Positions 21,445-35,133 of a stretch of 64,000 nucleotides of DNA are shown here, piece by piece. The notes under the pieces are model-generated. The model did no database searches. It had not been told where the DNA came from and saw only the letters and a program-made list of their open reading frames with translations. The stretch is from Spiroplasma tabanidicola (lineage in GTDB: Bacteria > Bacillota_I > Bacilli_A > Mycoplasmatales > Mycoplasmataceae). The position numbers and the translations under genes were made by a program. Every line of letters begins with the position of its first letter. Position 1 is the first letter of the stretch. The stretch is from contig NZ_CP046276.1 of NCBI RefSeq assembly GCF_009730595.1, positions 682,001-746,000 on the forward strand. Direction: 5' to 3'.

Positions 21445-22789
21445 ATATACTTTGTCAAGTACACAAAATGTTTTTTATAAGAATACTTCAAAATTATTTG
21501 AAGTATTCTTTTTATTTGTAATAAAAACAATATAAGCATATGCTGGAGGTTCATTATGTTTAAACATTATTCTTGTATAGTTATAAAACTCTACATAATT
21601 ATCTATTACCTTTTTTAGATTGATAAAACTATTTTGTTTTAATTTATTTTTTCATTCTTCTTTTAATGAAAAAAAAGTTTCACACATTGCATTATCAATA
21701 GAATTGCCAGGTCTAGATAATGATATTATTATGTTATTTTTTTTAGCATATCGCCTTACAAATACAGATGTTTACTTAATTCCATTATCAGAATGAATAA
21801 TTAGTTTTTTAGATATATCTTTTCTATGTAGCGAAGCTTTTTCCAGTTATTTTTTATAAATATCTATATCGTTTTGAAAGATACTTCATAACCGACTATA
21901 AGCCCAGTATTTGCATCTTTTATAACACTTAAATACGTATACTTTTTATTAAACGGTATATAAGTTACATCTCTAACTCATAACTCATTTTTTGAGTATA
22001 AAGATCAATTTCTATTAACTTGATTAGGGCCGTGTGTAATTTTTTTGACTTCTTTAGGCTTTCTATTCATTTTTTTAATTCTTATAACTGAATATAATTT
22101 AAAAATTTTTATAATTCTAGCTATCTTAGTTCAACTTGCCACAATTCCATTATTATTTAAAACTATTTTTATTCTTGGCGTCCCATAAATTTCATTATTT
22201 TTTATAAAAATATCTTTTATTTTAGAATCTAAATTCATATCTACTTTTAAGTTAAATTATGACTTATTCTTTTTCAACAGATATAATAACTAGCACTGAT
22301 TATATTTAATAATTTACATAAAGAAAAAATTGTATATTTATTTTTATATTTATCTATTTTTTAAAATAATTAATTATTCTTTTTCTGAATCCTCCATTAG
22401 TTCCTTGAACTTTTTTAAAACCTTATTCTAATTTTCTAATCATTTTAGTTTTTGTTAAGTTCAGCAATTTTTTTGTCTTTCGGATCTTTTGAATTAGTTC
22501 TAATTTTTTCGTTATGTTTGTTGTGTTTTCCTGTTTTTGAAATAAGTGATTCATCACCATAAACTTCTCAATCTAAACACATTCTTCTAACTGTTGAATA
22601 TGATATGTTGTAAGTTTTTGATAAATCTCTAAAAGATAAATTTTGCTTAAAGTATTTATTTATTAATTCTTTTTTAGTATAAAAATCTAGAATATTTGAT
22701 TTGTTTCCTTTTAAATTTGCCATATAAAAAATTCTCCTTGTATAATTTTATGTTTTTTTAACACAATGTATACTTAGAGAATTATATTT
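21445..22789 (-). mobile_element. IS3-family element, copy 1, degenerate
   Basis: About 1345 bp. Its outer ends, TATACTTTGTCAAGTACAC on the left and TATAATTCTCTAAGTATAC reading inward on the right, form imperfect inverted repeats. The content is a two-frame IS3-type transposase on the minus strand. It is a close relative of the copy at 25486-26834, in the same orientation. Confidence 0.85.
21475..22723 (-). pseudogene. IS3-family transposase (orfA/orfB), copy 1, broken
   Basis: orfA starts at ATG 22723 after AAGGAG: MANLKGNKSNILDF..., with the HTH segment LSFRDLSKTYNISYSTVRRM, and breaks off in a shifted frame after KIAELNK. Pieces of the DDE core of orfB follow in other frames; the last one, SRPGNSIDNAMCETFFSLKE... 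NEPPAYAY, is the typical C-terminal end of IS3/IS150 transposases and is intact to TAA 21475-21477. Several stops and shifts between rule out activity. Confidence 0.85.
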
Positions 22790-23400
22790 AAAAACTTTTT
22801 AAATCTTTATTAATTATATTAATAAAACTACTTTTTATAAAAGTACAATAATAAATTGTTAAAATTATTTTTTATCATTCAATTTCATTTTACTCTTTTG
22901 TTAAAAAATATGTTTTTATTAATAAAAGTTTTTTGAGCCTAATTTTGTATATCTAAAATATTTAAATCTATATAAAATTATTTACTTATTTTGAAGGGTT
23001 TTGTTATTAATATTTCAAAAAAATAATATCGCAATAAGATTTTTATCAATTATTATATCATTTTAACGAGTGAATAATTTATTAATCAATAAATTATTTT
23101 TTATAAATTTAAATAATAAAATAAAAATATAAAATTTGTAAGTTTTTAAAACAGTTTTTATTGCATTATCAATTATTCGTAACTAGTTATTTAATTTATA
23201 TAAAAATAAAATAATACACTTTATGTAAAAAGGTCAAGTTTTAAATATAAAATAGTTTAAATTTAAACTCAATATAAACTATATTATAGCAAGATAATAT
23301 TTAAAATATATTAGTTTTTATACTATTAAAAAATTCAAATTTATAACATTTATTAGTACATTATAAATAGCACTAATAAATGTATATTTAAAAAGCGGAG
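22790..23400. other. AT-rich non-coding region
   Basis: About 610 bp between IS3 copy 1 and the lipoprotein pair. I see no coding remnant, only the ribosome-binding site GCGGAG directly before the next gene. Confidence 0.5.
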
Positions 23401-23408
23401 AAAAAATT

Positions 23409-24356
23409 ATGAAAAAATTATTAATAACTATAAATACTCTATTATTATCTTCTCTTGGCGCTTTAACTTTATCTGCTTGTGATCCAAAGTCTAACTATCC
23501 TAAGACTAACTATGTAAAATGAGAATTAAGCGATACTAAATTCGAATTAATTAAACAAGGTCTTAAAAAAAGTTCTATAGAGATTATAATTGAAACAAAT
23601 TTAAGAGAAATTTCTAATAAAATAAATAATTATTCGGCATCAATTAACAAAGATTTTTATGTGAAATTTTATAATAAAAACAATTTATATAATGAAATTA
23701 AATATACTGATAATGATAATATTTATGGTGACACAACAATTATTATTACAGCATCAGATACAACTGAAGTTTTAAAAGGACAAAAAACAATAAAAATAGA
23801 TAAATTAAACTTAGAAAAGTTAAAAAATACTCAGTTAGATGCTGGTTATAAAATGAATTTTTATGAAGAAAAAATAAAAGCAATATTTTATAATGAAAAT
23901 AGCAATATTAATCCTATTTTAAATGTAGATTATAAAATAATTAATCAATGAACAAATAATGAAAGTTTTGAAAGCGGAAGTTCAATTAAAGTATCAGCTA
24001 TAAAAAAGTCAAAAATACTATCAGGTGAATTTGAAATTAATGTAGTATCTTATGATTCCGAAGATGAAAATAGTGTTTTTATAGAAAAATATAATTTTAG
24101 CTACACTCAAAAATTTTCTTTAAAAAAGGAAAAAGAGCACTATGATTATTTAAAAAGTATTTTTGAAAAAGAAATTTTTAGTTGATTTGTTTTTAAAGAC
24201 AAAGAAGATTTATCATATAGATTTGAATATAAAAGCTCGAGCGAAAATTATCTAGATCTTAAAATTATCACAGGTGTTTTTGTAAAAATAGTAGAAACAT
24301 CAAAATACATTAAGCAAACGCAAAATGAATTTAAACTAAATATAAAATATTATTAA
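23409..24356 (+). CDS. Putative lipoprotein, tandem paralogue 1
   Basis: 315 aa. Signal peptide MKKLLITINTLLLSSLGALT with lipobox LSAC (Cys24). The mature part contains KFELIKQGLKKSSIEIIIE, YTDNDNIYGDTTIIITASD, LDAGYKMNFYEEKIKAIF and VDYKIINQW, each of which reappears in modified form in the next gene, so the two arose by duplication. Repeating modules of about 90 residues with a D-x-T-x-V-L-x-G pattern suggest small beta-sandwich-like domains. Function unknown; probably surface-exposed. Two TGA Trp codons interrupt a standard-code reading. It is in an operon with the next gene (28-bp gap). Confidence 0.8.
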
Positions 24357-24384
24357 AGTATTTTTAAAAAAGGAAGTTAAGTAA

Positions 24385-25338
24385 ATGAAAAAGTTATTAC
24401 TTTTTATAAATAGTATTGGAATATCTCTTTTAAGTGTGTCAAGTTTAGCAGCTTGTTTTACAAATAGTAAGAATCAAAATGAATCTCAAAAAAAATGAGA
24501 TATTGATAAAACAATTTTACAAACTATCAAACAAGGTTTGAAAAGACAAGAAATTGAAGAACTAATTATAAAAAGTTTAAATGATGCTGTATGATTATTT
24601 AATAAATATTTTGTAGACATCAATAAAGATTTTCGTATTCAGTTTTTTAATAGTGATGATTTAAATAAAGAAATAATGTATACAGATTTGGATGTTATTT
24701 ATGGACAGACAACAATTATTGTTAAAGCAAACGAATCTAGTAAATTTTTAACAAATCAAAAATCTATAAATATTGATAAAATGGATATTTCAAAGTTTAA
24801 CAATATGAATACAGAAGCTGGGTATAAAATTGATTTTTATTTAAAAAAAATTAAGGAAATAATTGAACTTGAAAATGAAAAAATAAAAATCGATTTAAAT
24901 GTTGATTATAAGATAAATTATCCAGAAAACGATTCTAAAAGTATAAAAATAGGACAAAAAATATATGTAAATGCAGTTGATAGTTCAAAAGTACTTCAAG
25001 GAAGTTTTAAATGAGATGTTATAGCGTATGACCCTTTGAGATCTGATAGTGTTTTTAAAACAAAAAACGATAGCAATTTTAACTTTACTCTTGAATATGA
25101 ACCAAAAAATAGTGATGAGTTTTTTAAAAGTTTAGAAGATTCATTAGAAAAAATATTTTTTAAAGATTTTGTTTTTAAAAATAAAATTGATTTTATATAT
25201 AGGTACGAAGATAAAGATTGAGATTTTGAGGAAGGTTATAAAATAATTACAGGTGTTTTTGTTTTATTCCAAAAAGATTCAGACTATATTAAATATACAG
25301 AGGAAGAAATAAAATTACCACTTACTTATTCAGAATAA
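24385..25338 (+). CDS. Putative lipoprotein, tandem paralogue 2
   Basis: 317 aa, AGGAAG before the ATG. Signal peptide MKKLLLFINSIGISLLSVSS and lipobox LAAC (Cys24). The body is a clear paralogue of the preceding protein: TIKQGLKRQEIEELIIK, YTDLDVIYGQTTIIVKAN, TEAGYKIDFYLKKIKEII, VDYKINYP and IITGVFV match it in order. The pair lies between two IS3 copies in the same orientation, a composite-transposon-like layout that may explain how it was acquired or duplicated. Confidence 0.8.
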
Positions 25339-25485
25339 TGTTAATTTTAATAAATTTTATTTTAACGATTTTACTTTATCAGCATTAATATTTTCATTAG
25401 CAATATTTAGATTTTTATTAACCCCCACCTACTTTTATTCATTCAGTTAAAAAATATAATAAAAAAAGAGAGAAATAGTTTTTTA

Positions 25486-26834
25486 AATATACTTTGTCAA
25501 GTATACAAAAAGTTATTTATAAGAATACTTCAAAATTATTTGAAGTATTCTTTTTGTTTGGAGTAAAACTAATATAAGCATATGCCGGCGGTCCATTATG
25601 TTTAATAATTATTCTTTTATGGTTATAAACTCTACATAATTATCTATTACCTTTTTTAAATTAATAAATCTATTTTGTTTTAATTTAGTTTTTCATTCTT
25701 CTTTTAATGAAGAAAAAAAGTTTCACACATTGCATTATCAATAGAATTACCAGGTCTAGATAATGATATTATCATGTTATTTTTTTTAACATATCGTCTT
25801 GAAAATACAGATGTGTACTGAATTCCATTATCAAAATTAATAATTAGTTTTTTAGATATATCTTTTCTATGTAGCGAAGCTTTTTCTAGTGATTTTTATA
25901 AATATCAATATCGTTTTTTAAAGATACTTCATGACCGACTATAAACTCAGTATTTGCATCTTTTATAACACTTAAATATGCAAACTTTTTATTAAACGAT
26001 ATATAAGTAACATCTGTAACTCATAACTCATTTTTTGAGTATAAAGTTCAATTTCTATTAACATGATTAGGCCGTGTGTAATTTTTTTGACTTCTTTAGG
26101 CTTTCTATTCGTTTTTTTAATTCTTATAACTGAATATAATTTAAAAATTTTCATAATTCTAGCTATCTTAGTTTAACTTGCCACAATTCCAATATTATTT
26201 AAAACTATTTTTATTCTTGGCGCCCCATAAATTTCATTATTTTTCATAAAAATCTCTTTTATTTTAGAAGCTAAATTCAAATCTACTTTTAAGTTAAATT
26301 CTGGCTTATTTTTTTACATCATCGATAATAACTAGTTCTAGTTATATTTGATAATTTACATAAAAAAATAATTGTATATTTATTTTTATATTTATCTATT
26401 GTTTTGTAATAATTAATTATTCTTTTTCTGAATCATCCATTAGTTCATTGAACTTTTTTAAAACCTCATTCTCCATTTCTAATCATTTTATTTTTTTGTT
26501 TAGTTCAGCAATTTTTTTGTCTTTCGGATCTTTTGAATTGGTTCTAATTTTTCCATTATGTTTGTTATGTTTTCCAGTTTTTGAAATAAGTGATTCATCA
26601 CCATAAACTTCTCAATCTAAACACATTCTTCTAACTGTTGAATATGATATGTTGTAAGTTTTTGATAAATCTCTAAAAGATAAATTTTGCTTAAAGTATT
26701 TATTTATTAATTCTTTTTTAGTATCAAAATCTAGAATATTTGATTTGTTTCCTTTTAAATTTGCCATATAAAAAATTCTCCTTGTATAATTTTATGTTTT
26801 TTTTAACATAATGTATACTTAGAGAATTATATTT
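25486..26834 (-). mobile_element. IS3-family element, copy 2, degenerate
   Basis: About 1350 bp, beginning ATATACTTTGTCAAGTATAC and ending GTATACTTAGAGAATTATAT. It is nearly the same as copy 1 over its whole length, with scattered substitutions and indels. Same orientation as copy 1. Confidence 0.85.
25517..26767 (-). pseudogene. IS3-family transposase (orfA/orfB), copy 2, broken
   Basis: ATG 26767 opens an orfA that reads through to LEMENEVLKKFNELMDDSEKE and a stop, the normal orfA end with its leucine-zipper segment, so orfA is more complete than in copy 1. The orfB frame carries many stops and shifts; recognisable parts are VTDVTYISFNKKFAYLSVIKD (first catalytic Asp region), GHEVSLKNDIDIYKNH and SRPGNSIDNAMCETFF. 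Not functional. Confidence 0.83.
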
Positions 26835-27130
26835 AATTTAAAATATTTAAATATTATTAATAACTACTAATATAATTTATTTAACTAATATTTTTAAAAA
26901 TTAGTAAGTAATAATTTTGTATTTCTACATTAATTAAATAATTATTGATATTACTTTTAGATTTTTTATTTATTTAAGTCACCTTTCTAATTTTATCACT
27001 ATTTATATTTTGGTAAAACTATTTAAAATATATAATTATTTGTTATTAAATAAATATACCATCTTTATTTTAACAAATTTAAGTGTATTTTATCTTATAT
27101 AATCAACTTATAAGTTGAAAGGATAATAAA
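26835..27130. other. AT-rich upstream region of the ATPase gene
   Basis: About 300 bp without a gene; the only clear signal is GAAAGGA 8 bp before the next ATG. Confidence 0.5.
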
Positions 27131-29443
27131 ATGATAATAAATAAATTTAAAAATATATACGGAATTAAAGAAATTAAATTTGAAGATGCGAATACTACCT
27201 TTACTAAAAGTGTAACATTAATTTATTCTAAAAACGGATTGATGAAATCTTCTTTTGTAAAAGGAATCAAAGATATAGTTTCAGGAAAATTTCCAATAGA
27301 AAGAATTTATGGTAATAATCCAGAATATGATATTACGATTTTAAATAAAAACTACACTAATGGGAAAATTGTTGGCAAAGATGATCGAGTAATTTGTATG
27401 GAAAATAACAATTATCAAGAAAAGTTAACTGAAATTAATCAAATTGTATCCTTATTGCAAAGTGATGAATTAACTAAAAAATATAATGAATTACTCACAA
27501 AAAATGAAAATGTTATTAAGGAAATAAAAAAGTTATTTGAAAACAAACTTGATTCTAATAATTCTACATTAAAAAATATAGGTCAACAAGTTTATGGTTT
27601 GAGTGATAACTATGAAATTGAACTAATTAAAACATTAGTAAATACTGATGTAGATGTATTAATAGAAGCTAAATCATTAACTACTAAGGATTTATTATCA
27701 TTAAAAAAAGATTTTTTAGACAATCTAAATAATTCAAAACCCGGAATAGAACTTTTTAAAACTATAAAAACTATGAAAAGAGGTATTTTTACAAATGACA
27801 TTTTTACTATGGAGGATTTCAATGATTTAAAGGAATTTTTTAAAAATAAAGTAAAAAATTTCTTTTCATTAGGAGAAATTATTTTAAAAACTAATTCCAA
27901 TGAGAATATAACTATAACTTCAGTTGATGAACTTAAAGAATATTATGACAAAGAAGTTCTTACAATATATGGAAGTGAAGATGTTTTAAAGAAAGTAAAA
28001 GAAGTAAAAAAGTTTTTTTTTAATAATAAAACTAATAGAGAATCTAGTGAATTATTTTTGCAAAACCCTTGATTATGAGATAAAACACAAAATAAAGATT
28101 TAGTAAAAAGCTGTTTTAGAAGTATGTGTGAAGCTTTTTTTGAAGATATTATAAATATTTTTAATAATATAAGTTCAAATGTTAAAGATATAGAAGAATT
28201 TAATGAAAATATAGTAAATGATAAACAATATTCGACCGTATGAGAAAAAATATTAGATAAATTTTCTAGTATAATTGACTTACCTTTTAAAATAAAAATT
28301 ACAAATAAAAAAAACGCTCTTCTTTTAAAAGAAGTACCCATATTTGAATTTGTTTATGAAGATGAGAAAGTAGTCAATCATAATGAGGATAAGGTTTTAG
28401 AAACTCTTAGTTCAGGAGAAAAAAAAGCTTTATATTTTTTAAAACTACTCTATAAGATTGAAATTGCTAAAAAAAATAATAAAGAATATGAAATGGTTAT
28501 TATATTAGATGATGTAATTGAATCATTTGATTATAAAAATAAATACGCTATATTATCTTATCTTAATGAGTTAATATATAAAGAAGTACCAAATGTTAAA
28601 AATAAAATAAAATTAATAATTTTTTCTCACAACTTTGATTTTATTAGAAACTGTCAATCTCAGTTTAAAGCTAAAAGTAACACTTATATGGCAGTTAAAA
28701 ATAAAGATAATAAAAATATTGTTTTAAAGAATTTTTTTAAAGGTTATAGTACTTTGAAAAATGTGGATGATGGTTTAAAGTTATTTAAAGGTTGAATAGA
28801 TAAAGCTAGAAATATAGTTGATAAACAATCAACTGAGTATAATGAAATATTAATTGCATTATTGCCAGTATTAAGAAATATAAATAGTATAAAAATAAAA
28901 AATGATAATTCTTCAATAATAAAAGCTCTACATTATTATGGAGATACCAGTTTTTCAAAAATAAAATGAGAAAATTTAATAGATATTTTCGATGATATCA
29001 AGTTAGAAATTGACAAAGCGTATTATAATCAAAATATAGAAACTGTTGCTGTCGAAGTATCTGATGAATTAGTTAAAAATGAAAGAGATGATATCTATGA
29101 TAGTTTACTTAAAAAATTAACACTTTCGATAACAATAAGGTTACTTTTAGAAAAATATATGTATAAATTAACAAGTAATAATTCTGATGAGAAAAGTGAA
29201 AAGAAAAAAATATTTGCCAACGAAACAGGTGAGATATATAGTAATTTAAAAAATAAATATAAAGCGAATAATAAGGAATTACCTTCTGAATTTAAAGATG
29301 TTATAACAAGTTCGTTAAGAGTTATTAATGATCATATTCACATTAACTCTTTTATGTATGAACCACTTTTAGACTTAGATGAAGAATTGCTATCAAATCT
29401 ATATAAAAGAGTTAGAAATTTATCTTTTGAAAAAAATAAGTAA
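27131..29443 (+). CDS. ABC/SMC-like ATPase, candidate stand-alone defence protein
   Basis: 770 aa with TGA as Trp. Residues 29-42 (TLIYSKNGLMKSSF) form an unusual P-loop in which Met replaces the last Gly before Lys39. This NGxMK(S/T)S variant occurs in a family of ABC-type ATPases annotated only as AAA-family or ATP-binding proteins. Residues 80-300 are helical and probably coiled-coil. The ABC signature LSSGEKK (426-432), Walker B MVIILDD (D460, D461) and a His-switch segment FSHNFDFI follow. The C-terminal HIHINSFMYEPLLD (735-748) is, as I recall, conserved in that family. No nuclease motif is visible. It is a single gene next to SIR2-HerA and transposons; a role in phage defence is inference from context. 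Confidence 0.7.
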
Positions 29444-29445
29444 TT

Positions 29446-29470
29446 AAAAAGCACAAAATGCTCTTTTATT
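29446..29470 (+). terminator. Weak terminator after the ATPase gene
   Basis: AAAAAGCA ... TGCTCTTTT with one bulge, followed by ATT-rich DNA. Confidence 0.5.
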
Positions 29471-29545
29471 ACAATTGATTTTTTTATAAGATTTTGTAAT
29501 TCTTTTTTTATAATAAGTACTGCTCTTTTTTTTAAATATATTTAT

Positions 29546-29974
29546 TTAATTAGCTTTTTTGTAAAAATCTAACAAGTTTAAAAATTTTAATAAATTTGAC
29601 TTATTTAAAGTATGATAACAACCTAATTTATAATAATCTTCTTTACTTTGAGATTTAGAGTATTTATTTGATAATTCTTGTATTTCTAGATCTATTTCAA
29701 GTTATATTTTTTTTATAGTTTTCTCAATTATTATTACAAATAATATATAACCCATAATTCATTAAATTTAATCTGTTATATACTTCTACTATGTGTTCAT
29801 TTATTTTTTCTTCTTAAGATTTTAAGTTAATAAATACTGGGCAAGGTTCTTCATAGTCATTCCGTCATTTGATATAGAAATAATTAAGTCACTTAAATCA
29901 GAATCCTCAATAAAAACTTGATAATTAGCTTTTAATCATTCAATAATCTCTTTTTTTGTTTCTTCTGTTGTCAT
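29546..29974 (-). pseudogene. Small decayed gene of unknown function
   Basis: In three frames the minus strand gives a ~142-aa protein: MTTEETKKEIIEWLKANYQV, IEDSDLSDLIISISNDG, then YEEPCPVFINLKS, EEKINEHIVEVYNRLNLMNY, and a C-terminal LGCYHTLNKSNLLKFLNLLD ending KKAN-TAA. Frameshifts near 29855 and stops near 29820, 29730 and 29700 break it. No family recognised; it converges with the ATPase gene. Confidence 0.5.
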
Positions 29975-30236
29975 CTTTTAAATTTTTCATTTTTAAATTT
30001 ATCAAAGTTTATGGTTAAATAAAAAAAATTAAACCTATCCATATATTGAAAATTATTGATAGCAAGCAATTACGTACATTCAAAATATGCTTGATTTCAA
30101 AATTTTTATAGTAATTAAATAATTTATAGTAAAGACATAAAATTATATGTCAAAAGTATTTTTTATAAAAAACATAAAAATAAAATTTATTATTAAAATT
30201 TAAAAAAGAGAAAGTATTTTTTTTCCTTTCTAATAT
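29975..30236. other. AT-rich non-coding region
   Basis: About 260 bp between the small decayed gene and the terminator of the RpiR gene. I see nothing supported in it. Confidence 0.5.
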
Positions 30237-30272
30237 AAAAGACCAGTTTTTTAACTGGTCTACTTAGGTTTT
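30237..30272 (-). terminator. Terminator of RpiR gene
   Basis: GACCAGTTTTTTAACTGGTC (30241-30260) with TTTT following on the minus strand. The adjoining GGTCTACTTAGGTT (30257-30270) recurs in the terminator near 42.0 kb. Confidence 0.8.
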
Positions 30273-30285
30273 TTTTCTAATAAAA

Positions 30286-31062
30286 TTATTTATATATTTT
30301 TTTATTAATTTTTAAATTAAGATAAAAGAATAAATTTATTAGAGCAAAATGTCTTAGAACATGGTGTGAGTCGTCATAATTAAAACTTAATAAATGTTTA
30401 TTTTGATAATCATTATCATAAATTTTATTAAACTTAAAGTAAGTTGTTATTAAATAAGTATTTTTAGTTTTTTTATTTATTATTTTTTTAATATACAAAG
30501 AAGCCAAATTTTTAAAATCACTTTCAGATATAATTATTAATTTTATACATTTATTATCATCAAAGTAGGATTCTAAGTCTAAATAATCTAACTCTATTTT
30601 AATTACTTGACTGGAGATATTTTGCTCTTGTAATACTTTTTGAAAATAACTTACTGAGTCTAAATTTTGTCAAGAAGATAAAATCTTTATTTTTTTTTGT
30701 AATAAAATATTTTTTATTAATGAATCTAAAAAACTTTTACTTTGAATAACTCAATTATTCATACTTTTAATAGTTTCTAATTCTTTATTGATTTTGTTCT
30801 TTTTAATTTCTTCTTTTGCTTTTAATATTGTTTTTTCATATTCAAGTTTTAATTTAAAAATAAGTTCACGATAACCACTACATCCAGTTTCTTTTGCAAA
30901 ACGAGTAACTGTTGCTTCTGAAACAAAACATTCTTTTGAAAAATCTTTTTCGCTTTTAAATTCTCCGATTAAAAACATATTTAATAATTTTTTACTTATA
31001 ATATGTTTTATTGTATTTTTTTCATCTTTTGACATTTCATCAATTTTTTCATATATATTCAT
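30286..31062 (-). CDS. RpiR-family transcriptional regulator
   Basis: 258 aa from ATG 31062, preferred over the upstream TTG because GAAGGA stands 8 bp before it. The N-terminal HTH (DFSKECFVSEATVTRFAKETG, then GYRELIFKLKLEYE) is typical of MurR/RpiR regulators; the remaining ~170 residues should be the SIS domain that binds a sugar phosphate, though its core is poorly conserved here. It follows the GH1/PTS operon on the same strand, at a distance of about 120 bp, and probably controls it together with the second RpiR gene at the other end of the cluster. Confidence 0.8.
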
Positions 31063-31184
31063 AAATTTATCCTTCAATTTTTTAATAATATTTTTTTAAC
31101 TTATCAATATTTGGAAGTAAATTTTAAATTAATATTTTTATAAATCTATAAATTTTTAATTACAAATCAATTTTGTTTGATAGA

Positions 31185-32610
<1,426 letters not shown>

Positions 32611-32621
<11 letters not shown>

Positions 32622-35040
32622 GTTCTTTAACCTTCTTTCTATTCAAAGTTAATAAATTATTTTTACACTCAGTTAAATTAAAATGTATATCTAGAGAGTG
32701 AATTGAATTAAAGTAATTGTTCATAATATTTTCAAGATTTTCATTTTTAATAAAGTATTTATTCAACGTTTTTTTTATTTTACTAATCATTAAAACTTGT
32801 AAGTTGCTTAATGTTTTTAAAGCTTCTTGATAACTATTTAAAAATTTTTGCTTAATATTTAAATAACTTTCAAGTTTTGCATCATTTTTAATCTTATTAA
32901 TTTTTATTTGTAAATTATTTACTTTAATTAAGTTATTAATTGCAAAATCTTTTTTGTTTTCTAATTTAATAATATCTTCGTTTTGCTTATCTGTTAAAAT
33001 ATTAATCTTAGAATCCATTCTAGAGTATTTTGATAATTTTTTTTCTATACTTTTAATCAACATTTTATCTTGTTTTGTAAACTTAAACTCTTTGTTTAAA
33101 TCATTTAATAATTGATTATTTTTATCATTAATTATGATTTTATTTAATTTAATAAATTTTACAAAAATTTTGTTAACTTTTTTAATTGAATGATTTTCTT
33201 CAAGTCTTTCTTTGTACATCAAAAATGTGAAAATATATGAGGCTCCAATAGAAATAAATGACCCTAAAAAGAATATTCCTATTTGATAAGCTCCTCCCGG
33301 TAAAAATCTTGTTACACCTAAAAACCCCATTCCTCCAGCTACCGAAGCATTTATTTTTAATAATCCTGTAACTAAACCTGCAAAACCAGCACCTAAACAA
33401 CCTGAAATAAAAGGTGTTAATCTTGGTAAAGTAATTCCATAGATAATTGGTTCGGTAATTCCAACAAGTGCAGAAGGAATTGTAGAATATGCAATTTCTT
33501 TTGTTTTATAATTTGTTGTTCAATTACCTATACAAATAACAGCACCTAATTGTCCAAAGACCCCAAAGACTGTTGCTGCATATAATGGACTTGGTAAATT
33601 TTGAATCACAGTCACTATAACAGGTACATGAACACCTGTAAGTACAAGTGGTTGTCATAAAAGTGCAAACAACATAGTACCTATTCCATAAGGGATATTT
33701 CCAAGTCAATTAACACTAACACCAACAAAACCTTCTATAATTCCAAGAATTGGTCCTAATACAAACATAACTAGTAGCATTACTGTACTAAATGATATTG
33801 CAGTTCTAAAACATATATCTATAGAAGGTGGCATTCATGATTTTACTCATTTGTCAATATATACATATAATGATCCTGCAACAACTTGTGGAATTATAGA
33901 ATTATAATAACCTCCTAATTTAATTTTTAAAAATCCTCATTCAAATAAAGTATAGTTAACCCCTCACATTAAATAAGGACTAGCGATTGCAACTCCAATT
34001 AATGCTCCAACAATAATATTTCCTTTAAGATATTTAACAGTACTAATGCATAAAAATATACCTAACATTCCAATACCAACTTCTGATATTATGTATATAA
34101 AAGCTGAAAATATTTTTGCATTCTTCATTTGTTCATAATTTTTAATATCATCAATGACATTAAACTGTATTAATAATGATTTTATAGCCATTAATATACC
34201 TGCTGCTAAAATAATTGGTATAGTTGGGACTACTACTCCACTTATAAAACCTAATGTTTTATCTTTAAAACTTTTTTTTGTATTTTTAATTTCTATTTTG
34301 ATATCTTCATTGTTTAGTTTATCGATTTCTTCTTTAACTTTATAAACCTCTCCTCCAATGATAATTTGCAATTCTTGTCCACTTCAGTTAATCCCTTTAA
34401 CAATTACTAATTTTTTAATTTTATCTTCTTCAACTAAATTTTTATTATTTATTGAAAATCTAAGTCTTGTCATGCAATTATAATGGGTTAAAAAATTACT
34501 TTTACCCCCTATTAAATTTAATATTTCTTTTGCTGCTTTTAAAAACTTTGTTTCGTTTTGTTCAAATTTAGTTTTTACAATATCATCTTCTATAACTATA
34601 TAACCTATTAATTCACCTTGTTTTACCACTCCACTTTTTTGTAAAATAACTTTTTTTATATTTTCAAATACAACAATGGTTTCATTAGATAAGTTATTGT
34701 TTTTTATTTTATCATAGTCTATTTTTAAAATAACTTCATTTAAATTGATAAAGTCGTGTTCATTTTTTAAAAAATGAAAGGGTTTTCCCTTTAATTTAAC
34801 CGTATCAATTCCGATATGAATTAAAGCTTTTGGACCATAAACTGATTTAACAAAAAATGCATGTTTAGTATCAAAAATCATCTCTATACTTGACTCATTA
34901 AATACGCTATGCAATTCGGTCCCATCAGGAATTATTAAAAAACCTTCACCCAACATTTTAGATCTGAATGTATTATCACTAGACTCTGCGATGTTTTTTA
35001 AATAACCTGAAATTGGTGCATATATTTCTACTTTTTTCAT
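32611..35040 (-). CDS. PTS beta-glucoside-type EIIABC with helical C-terminal extension
   Basis: 809 aa. Order is EIIA - EIIB - EIIC: the Crr-like EIIA (MKKVEIYAPISGYLKNIAES; H75 in LIHIGIDTVKLKG, H60), EIIB with phosphocysteine C189 in HYNCMTRLRF, then about ten hydrophobic segments of EIIC (e.g. YPLW... VTVIQNL, GITEPIIYGITLPRL). Usual glucoside EIIs are EIIBCA with EIIA last. After the last membrane segment come about 190 residues of Lys/Asn/Leu-rich, helical, probably coiled-coil sequence (YKERLEENHSIKK... to VKEHVS) not found in the standard transporter. AGGAGG precedes the ATG. First gene of an operon with the GH1 gene. Confidence 0.88.
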
Positions 35041-35106
35041 TCATCCTCCTACGAGTATATAATTACAAAATCTAGAAATTTATTCTATAAAACCAATTAA
35101 ATCAAA

Positions 35107-35133
35107 AACTAGTTTCTAAAAAAGAAACTAGTT
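35107..35133 (-). terminator. Terminator of upstream RpiR gene
   Basis: AACTAGTTTC/GAAACTAGTT (35107-35116 with 35124-35133), T-rich on the minus side. The regulator's stop codon lies in the stem. Confidence 0.82.

Noticed and set aside
33200-33709. Additional minus-strand ORFs within the EIIC region of the second PTS gene
   Set aside because: Out-of-frame shadows; the EIIABC frame is continuous with TGA as Trp.
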